Shown here: piece by piece, positions 59,265 to 64,000 of the stretch | Layout: the number at the start of each line of letters is the position of its first letter | Position numbering within the stretch: position 1 is the stretch's first letter | NCBI GenBank assembly: GCA_031280965.1 | Contig: JAITFZ010000026.1 | Location: forward strand, 39,127-103,126 | Length of the DNA: 64,000 bases | Direction of reading: 5' to 3' | From: Oscillospiraceae bacterium | Lineage (GTDB): Bacteria; Bacillota; Clostridia; Oscillospirales; Ruminococcaceae | The notes under the pieces: model-generated | Database searches by the model: none | The model's input: only the letters and a program-made list of their open reading frames with translations | What the model was told of the DNA's origin: nothing | Translations under genes and position numbers: made by a program

Positions 59265-59360
59265 GACGTTCGATAAGCCGGTCAGATACATGTGACGTAT
59301 CTTGATTGGTTAAAGGTAAGCGGAAGTTTGCACCTTTCGCTTATCTTCGGACGTGTTTTA
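59265..59360 (+). ncRNA. Candidate structured RNA with three-way junction
   Basis: Hand-folded P1 ACGTTCGA/TCGGACGT, P2 CCGGTCAGATAC/GTATC(T)TGATTGG, P3 GGTAAGCGGAAG/CTTTCGCTTATC, followed by GTTTTAATT. Confidence 0.4.
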
Positions 59361-59464
59361 ATTATTCATAATTATAAACTATTTACTAACATTTGTCAAT
59401 TGTGTATTATGTAGAAGTTTTCCGCTATATGTTGTGTATGTTTTACAAAATGTGATTTTTTAAT

Positions 59465-59496
59465 TTTAAATTGTGCTATATATAGCACAATTTAAA
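59465..59496. repeat. Perfect 32-bp palindrome, putative operator
   Basis: TTTAAATTGTGCTATA|TATAGCACAATTTAAA upstream of the 59513 ORF. Confidence 0.85.
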
Positions 59497-59512
59497 CAGC
59501 GGGCGGATTAAA

Positions 59513-60211
59513 ATGCGGGGGGTATATGGGTATATGTGTGCTCAAATTCAATTTGATAACAGTATAATGCAAATGCCTCCAAATGACCTTTATAATACAA
59601 TATCAAAAGCAAATGCGGAAGCCCATGAAATAACAAAAGCTATAAATACGCTTGAATCTTTTAAGAATAAAAGGATTTTAGGATTGGGTTATTTTATGGC
59701 TTTAGTTTGGATAGGTTGTTTCATTCCCTTGCTTATTATTTCTTTTGTTCTTTATAAATTCTATCCGTTCACTGAAGCTTTTAGTGGGATTGTTAGTATT
59801 TTTCTTGCAACAATTGTTATGATAGTTTGTGACAAGAAAAAGAGAAGAAACCAAATCGAAAAGCATACCCTTGCCGTTTCCTCTTTGCAAGAAAGCACAG
59901 ATAAAGAAATAAGTCGTTACACCGATAAAATATTACTGATTCCGCCCCAATACAGATATTCACTTGCGCTTGAAACAATGCTTGAGCTAATTCAAAGCGG
60001 ACGCGCCGATAGTTGGGAAAAGTGTGCAGATAAATATGAAGAGCAGTACCATAGGTGGGTAATGGAGCAGAACAGTCAGGAAAGTTTAGAATTACAAAAG
60101 CAAACATTGGCGGCCGTTAAAAGTGCGAAGGCGTATGCGGGGGCCGCGGCAGTCTTTTCAGGAATAGCCGCTGTGACAGGAGTTGCCACCTTAAGTCATA
60201 TAAAACGATAA
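59513..60211 (+). CDS. Hypothetical membrane protein
   Basis: Open frame with two central TM segments and a C-terminal Ala/Gly hydrophobic segment; alternative start ATG 59534. Confidence 0.65.
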   Translation: MRGVYGYMCAQIQFDNSIMQMPPNDLYNTISKANAEAHEITKAINTLESFKNKRILGLGYFMALVWIGCFIPLLIISFVLYKFYPFTEAFSGIVSIFLATIVMIVCDKKKRRNQIEKHTLAVSSLQESTDKEISRYTDKILLIPPQYRYSLALETMLELIQSGRADSWEKCADKYEEQYHRWVMEQNSQESLELQKQTLAAVKSAKAYAGAAAVFSGIAAVTGVATLSHIKR

Positions 60212-60365
60212 TTTTCTTTCAGAATAAAAAAAGAAACCTCAAAAACAAGGGTTCTGAAAAAATCTTAGTGTAATTGTAATAATCTCACAATTTTTTGTTA
60301 AGACTTTAAGTGCGGGATAAACGTAGCTCTGCTGGAGAGCAACTACACGCTTCCCGTGGCATAAA

Positions 60366-60410
60366 CGGTAAAACTGCGAACTTTCGGGTTCGCTGTTTTT
60401 CGTTTTACCG
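60366..60410. repeat. Nested inverted repeat in intergenic region of the element
   Basis: CGGTAAAAC ... GCGAAC-tttcgg-GTTCGC ... GTTTTACCG. Confidence 0.7.
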
Positions 60411-60587
60411 GAAAACATTCATACTGCTCTTGACTCACGGTCGGGGCTATTTCAACGGTTTCGCTCGCGCTTTTCTCCATTTTGACCTCATTTTGTACAT
60501 TATAATCAACATATACATGGACAGAAGAAATGGTTTTAAAGCGTTTTGCTGAGTGCGGAAATGTAATTCCGGCAGTATGGTGATAGC

Positions 60588-60734
60588 ATGAAGAAGCATG
60601 AATATATGGCTAAAAAATATCATAGAATTACTCTTGATGTTGACCGTATCAAATGGGAATCACTTTCGATTGAACGAAAAAAAGAAATTTTAACAGAATT
60701 AAGAAATCTCTCAAAATCGCTTGTCAGTAAATGA
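60588..60734 (+). CDS. Small protein (48 aa), not in ORF track
   Basis: MKKHEYMAKKYHRITLDVDRIKWESLSIERKKEILTELRNLSKSLVSK, good amphipathic composition. Confidence 0.45.
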   Translation: MKKHEYMAKKYHRITLDVDRIKWESLSIERKKEILTELRNLSKSLVSK

Positions 60735-61125
60735 TAGGCGATTATTTCGGGTTGTTATGCGACCGCCGTTCTCCCGTTCTCGGACACACTCACAGTAATA
60801 TCTGCCTCAAACTCATTACAGAGCTTATTTTGAATTTCCTGTAAATCTGCCGTTATATTATATATCTGCAATTTCGCTTTCAGAAAAATAAATATTTATT
60901 ATCATTTCAAGAGGTTCACTGTAATGTTCTTCAAAGGGAGGCAAAAACACAAACACACAATCATCATCAAGATTTTAGTTTAAACTTATTATTCTTTTTC
61001 TGAAAGAAAGGCATGAAAAGAACGCTCCTTAAAAAGTGAATATGATATATAAATATATATATACCTATCTGGTTAATATATTATCCTCAAAATCACACCC
61101 TACCCCTTAAACAGCAAAATATAGT

Positions 61126-61971
61126 CTATAAATCAAGGCGGCATTGTATATATAGAGGGTTGACATTCCCACAAAACGATGATATAATAATTGTAGTATT
61201 AGGCATCTTTGTAGTTTTGGAGATGTTATTTAATGAGAAAAGCGTTCCGTTTACGCCGGAACGCTTTTCGTTTTTCCATATTCTTTTTAAAACAGCTTCT
61301 TTGAAGTCTGTCACTCTGTAAACGTTATCAACGAAGACTTTATTCATTCGGCGCACTGTCTTTTTTATAAGCCCGCGTTCCACTAACCCGCCGATGAGCG
61401 CAACAACCTCCGACCGCTGACCCTTGCCAAAACCGAGCCGTGCGGCTATGTCGTTGTAGCTGTTCCATGACTTCTCATATTCAAAAGAACGCGCCCGGCA
61501 CATGAAAAGATATATGGTGAACATTTTCGGTGGCAGAGAAACGAAGAATATTCTGCGCGGAATAAAAAAGAAGCCGCTTTCCGGCAACTCCTGTAGGGTA
61601 TATACAGACGTTTTAAATTTTATCAGACAATGCTCCCTTGTTTCTATTATCACCCTTTCGATTAAACCTAAATTATAAAGCCTGTAGACACTTTTCCGCA
61701 CTGTGTTTTCTGTTATACCGCACCTAAAGGCTATCATTTTTTGACCGACACGAAAGCCTTTAAATCCATGCATACGAAGGCTTGAAAGATAAGAAAAAAC
61801 TTTTATGTCAATCGCCGAAAGCTCGCGTCTCCGATACATTTCTATGACTTCATTTGATAAAACGAAGTAGCTTTTCCCGTTACTGCGGTTGAATCGCGTA
61901 GCGAATCGTCTGTTGGTGCGATTTTCGCCCTTATGGGAATTGATAAAATCATTAAAAAATCTTGTTTTCAT
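61126..61971 (-). CDS. Replication-initiator-like / HTH protein of a mobile element
   Basis: NGKSYFVLSNEVIEMYRRRELSAIDIKVFSYLSSL, winged-helix-like; next to the TOPRIM and topoisomerase genes. Confidence 0.6.
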   Translation of the reverse strand: MKTRFFNDFINSHKGENRTNRRFATRFNRSNGKSYFVLSNEVIEMYRRRELSAIDIKVFSYLSSLRMHGFKGFRVGQKMIAFRCGITENTVRKSVYRLYNLGLIERVIIETREHCLIKFKTSVYTLQELPESGFFFIPRRIFFVSLPPKMFTIYLFMCRARSFEYEKSWNSYNDIAARLGFGKGQRSEVVALIGGLVERGLIKKTVRRMNKVFVDNVYRVTDFKEAVLKRIWKNEKRSGVNGTLFSLNNISKTTKMPNTTIIISSFCGNVNPLYIQCRLDL

Positions 61972-62036
61972 TTTTTACTCCTATTTAGCGAGTTACTCTG
62001 CTAAAGTATATTTTTGTTTGAAAAGCGTAAAAAAAA

Positions 62037-62996
62037 TTAATGCTGTATCAACATTGCTTTTTTATTACTTTTATTACTCAAAGAATAGTCATTATTTCCG
62101 ATATATGCTTTCAGGTCATCGTTAAAATCCTTATTCTTCGATGGCTTGTTACGGCAGATAAAACCTTTATCTTCATATTTCTTCATATACTCGGAAGTTT
62201 TTCTTCGCCCTGTAGGGTCGTTATCAAGACAAAAGATAATTTCTTTTATGTCTGGATTGTCTTTAAGATATTGATTTAATGCGCCGTCTGAAGTTCCCGC
62301 GAGAGAAAGCCGATTATGCTTTTTCCAAGCTTCAGAATTTTCCGTTACAAGATTAGCAAGTGTAGCATGACTTAATAAATCTATCGGCGATTCAAACACA
62401 TAAACCTTTTGAGAAACGCTTCCAGTTGTAGAAAACGAAAATCTTTTATCGCTGCCTTGGCAGTCACCCCGGAAAGTCTTATCCGTAAGTGTACCGCGCA
62501 CACTTGCATATTTGGCAACATGCGCCTTATCGAAACCAACAAAAACGGCATTGTTTTTATCGTCCTGATAGATTTTATTATCATGCATAAGTTGCGAAAT
62601 TATTCCTTTATCGATACAGCGGCTTTGATTGAGATAAGCGAAGACGCGGTTAAATTTCCCCGTTGCCTTTTGGGGCAAAGCAAAGCTTTTCTCTTCTTTT
62701 TTAAAAAGCGGACGCTCAATTGTTACCGTTTCTCCAACGCCAGTGATGGTCGCCATCGCGGCAGGAAAACTCATGCCGTATATTTTTTGACAGAAGTCAA
62801 AAGCGTTTGCGCCGCCTACGCCTTTACTGTTCCAAAACCAACCGCATCGGTCGCTCATCACAACAAGACTGTCATGCTCAATACAACGCCACCCCGAGCC
62901 AACGCGTTTAAATGTAAAGCCTTCCAAACGTTCCAAAAAACCAACCATATCTGTTTGTCGGACCTCGGCGATTTGTTTTTCTGTATAAACACTCAT
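62037..62996 (-). CDS. DUF3991/TOPRIM-type primase-like protein
   Basis: WNSKGVGGANAFDFCQKIYGMSFPAAMATITG; KVYVFESPIDLLSHATL; EIIFCLDNDPTGRRKTSEYMKKYEDKGF. Confidence 0.82.
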   Translation of the reverse strand: MSVYTEKQIAEVRQTDMVGFLERLEGFTFKRVGSGWRCIEHDSLVVMSDRCGWFWNSKGVGGANAFDFCQKIYGMSFPAAMATITGVGETVTIERPLFKKEEKSFALPQKATGKFNRVFAYLNQSRCIDKGIISQLMHDNKIYQDDKNNAVFVGFDKAHVAKYASVRGTLTDKTFRGDCQGSDKRFSFSTTGSVSQKVYVFESPIDLLSHATLANLVTENSEAWKKHNRLSLAGTSDGALNQYLKDNPDIKEIIFCLDNDPTGRRKTSEYMKKYEDKGFICRNKPSKNKDFNDDLKAYIGNNDYSLSNKSNKKAMLIQH

Positions 62997-64000
62997 TTTT
63001 TACCTCCCGAAAACTCGAAATCGATAGATTTCTTTTCGTGATTTATTTTCAATACGGCATCAAAACTATTACCGCTTTTTCCAATAAAACCTTTTATAAT
63101 GCCTGTTTTGCCGCTTGTGACAAGCATTAAAAACTGTGATTCTGTAATTTTCTTGCCGAGAACCTCATAATTAACTTGAAATTTACAACCCTCTTTGTAT
63201 CCGGAACAAGAAAAACCGTAACGCCCCTTAAAAACAGGCTTTTTGCAAAAAGGACAAAGCATTTTCTTTTCGGATTCTGAAACAAACTTTTCGCCGGAGC
63301 TGTCCCGGATACACGCGAACCACTCCCGCGTAACGGATTCAATATCATTAACAAAATCGTTGTAAGCAGTTCGCCCCTCAGCGATTTCATTAAGACGCAT
63401 TTCCCACTCGCCAGTAAGCGCGGGTGATTTTATTCCACAAACTTTCAGAGTGTCAATTAAGAAAATCCCTTTGTCAGTCGGTATAATCGACTTCCCCTTT
63501 TTCATAATAAAACTTTTATCAAAAAGCCCTTTTATTATTGCGGTACGTGTCGCGTCCGTCCCCAAACCTTTCTTTTGCAATTTCATCAGTGTGCGCGCTT
63601 CTTCACTGTCAAGCTTTTGCCCGGCAAGTTCCATAGCGGCGATAAGGTCAGTTTCAGTATAACGTTTTGGCGGTTCGGTTTCGCCTTTTGTGACGTCATA
63701 TGTACCGGGGAGAGTATCACCCAATTCTACAATCGGAAGAACTTTTTTCTTTTCCGGTATAGCGTCAACAACATACCAACCATTATTTTTTATTACACTG
63801 CCCGATGCTTTGAAAATGTTACCACCTGCGTCTATTTCGAGTTTTGTCTGCTCCGTTGCGGCTTTCGGATAAATAATACGCAACAGAGATTTCACCAATA
63901 AATCATACAGCAGTTTCTCATCGTCGCTGAGCGCGGATAAATCCTGCGGCACTGCCGTTGTGGGGATAATCGCGGTATGACTGCCGACCTTGCTGTTATC
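62993..64000 (-). CDS. DNA topoisomerase III (type IA) C-terminal part, continues past window
   Basis: RYTETDLIAAMELAGQKLDSEEARTLMKLQKKGLGTDATRTAIIKGLFDKSFI; C4 zinc motif CPFCKKPVFKGRYGFSCSGYKEGC; frame open to the window end. Confidence 0.88.
   Translation of the reverse strand, partial: DNSKVGSHTAIIPTTAVPQDLSALSDDEKLLYDLLVKSLLRIIYPKAATEQTKLEIDAGGNIFKASGSVIKNNGWYVVDAIPEKKKVLPIVELGDTLPGTYDVTKGETEPPKRYTETDLIAAMELAGQKLDSEEARTLMKLQKKGLGTDATRTAIIKGLFDKSFIMKKGKSIIPTDKGIFLIDTLKVCGIKSPALTGEWEMRLNEIAEGRTAYNDFVNDIESVTREWFACIRDSSGEKFVSESEKKMLCPFCKKPVFKGRYGFSCSGYKEGCKFQVNYEVLGKKITESQFLMLVTSGKTGIIKGFIGKSGNSFDAVLKINHEKKSIDFEFSGGKK

Larger units (their letters stand above)
58856..64000. mobile_element. 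Probable edge of an integrative/conjugative element
   Basis: TopB + TOPRIM primase-like + replication initiator-like genes downstream of a tRNA-Tyr; boundary and integrase not seen. Confidence 0.5.

Noticed and set aside
59285-59301. GATAC-ATGTGAC-GTATC looks like an anticodon arm with GTG (His)
   Set aside because: No acceptor/D/T arms or TTCRANY loop fit; the stem continues as a 12-bp helix, so not a tRNA.
60310-60552. 80-aa ORF MRDKRSSAGEQLHASRGING...
   Set aside because: Coincides with inverted repeats and has no plausible protein features; treated as structural DNA/RNA.
60755-60905. Minus-strand ORF fragment ending NKLCNEFEADITVSVSENGRTAVA
   Set aside because: Looks protein-like but lacks a good start codon and is very short; could be a decayed gene, insufficient support.
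1-64000. CRISPR arrays or cas genes
   Set aside because: No regularly spaced direct repeats and no cas-like proteins seen in any frame.

Overview
The window looks like a Firmicutes/Clostridia-type chromosome (MCP, Tex, SecA, prfA/hisS housekeeping genes, serpin, GH10 xylanases). Left to right: exopolysaccharide genes (sugar transferase, Wzz-like, CpsD-like kinase, PHP phosphatase); two paralogous GH10 xylanases; a hybrid histidine kinase; a TepA/YlzJ-like pair; a solitary holin gene; a serpin; a galacturonate catabolism cluster (uxaA, uxaB, GH43, GH4, and a large uncharacterised glycosidase-like protein); tRNA-Cys; an MCP; a ZnuABC-type metal uptake locus with a spondin-like His/Asp-rich surface protein; a RelE-type toxin-antitoxin pair bracketed by 62-bp direct repeats next to an orphan pilin; tex; an HD-GYP / hybrid kinase / Lhr-helicase gene string; a housekeeping operon (DUF951-like, prfA, tsaC-like, coaE, SLT, M18 peptidase, hisS); secA; a sigma factor coupled to a large membrane-anchored protein; tRNA-Tyr; and the edge of a probable integrative/conjugative element (replication initiator-like, TOPRIM primase-like, topoisomerase III). 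The most interesting observation is a recurrent leader cassette (7 copies) placed just before functionally unrelated genes. It has a covarying short hairpin followed by an almost invariant GAAGAAAGGACTTTATGAAAA-(1-4 nt)-ATG block. That block carries a 3-4-codon mini-ORF overlapping the real start, or alternatively encodes an in-frame KKGLYEN extension. A second candidate is a promoter-driven three-way-junction RNA at about 59265-59360 in the element region. All structures were folded by eye and no searches were run.
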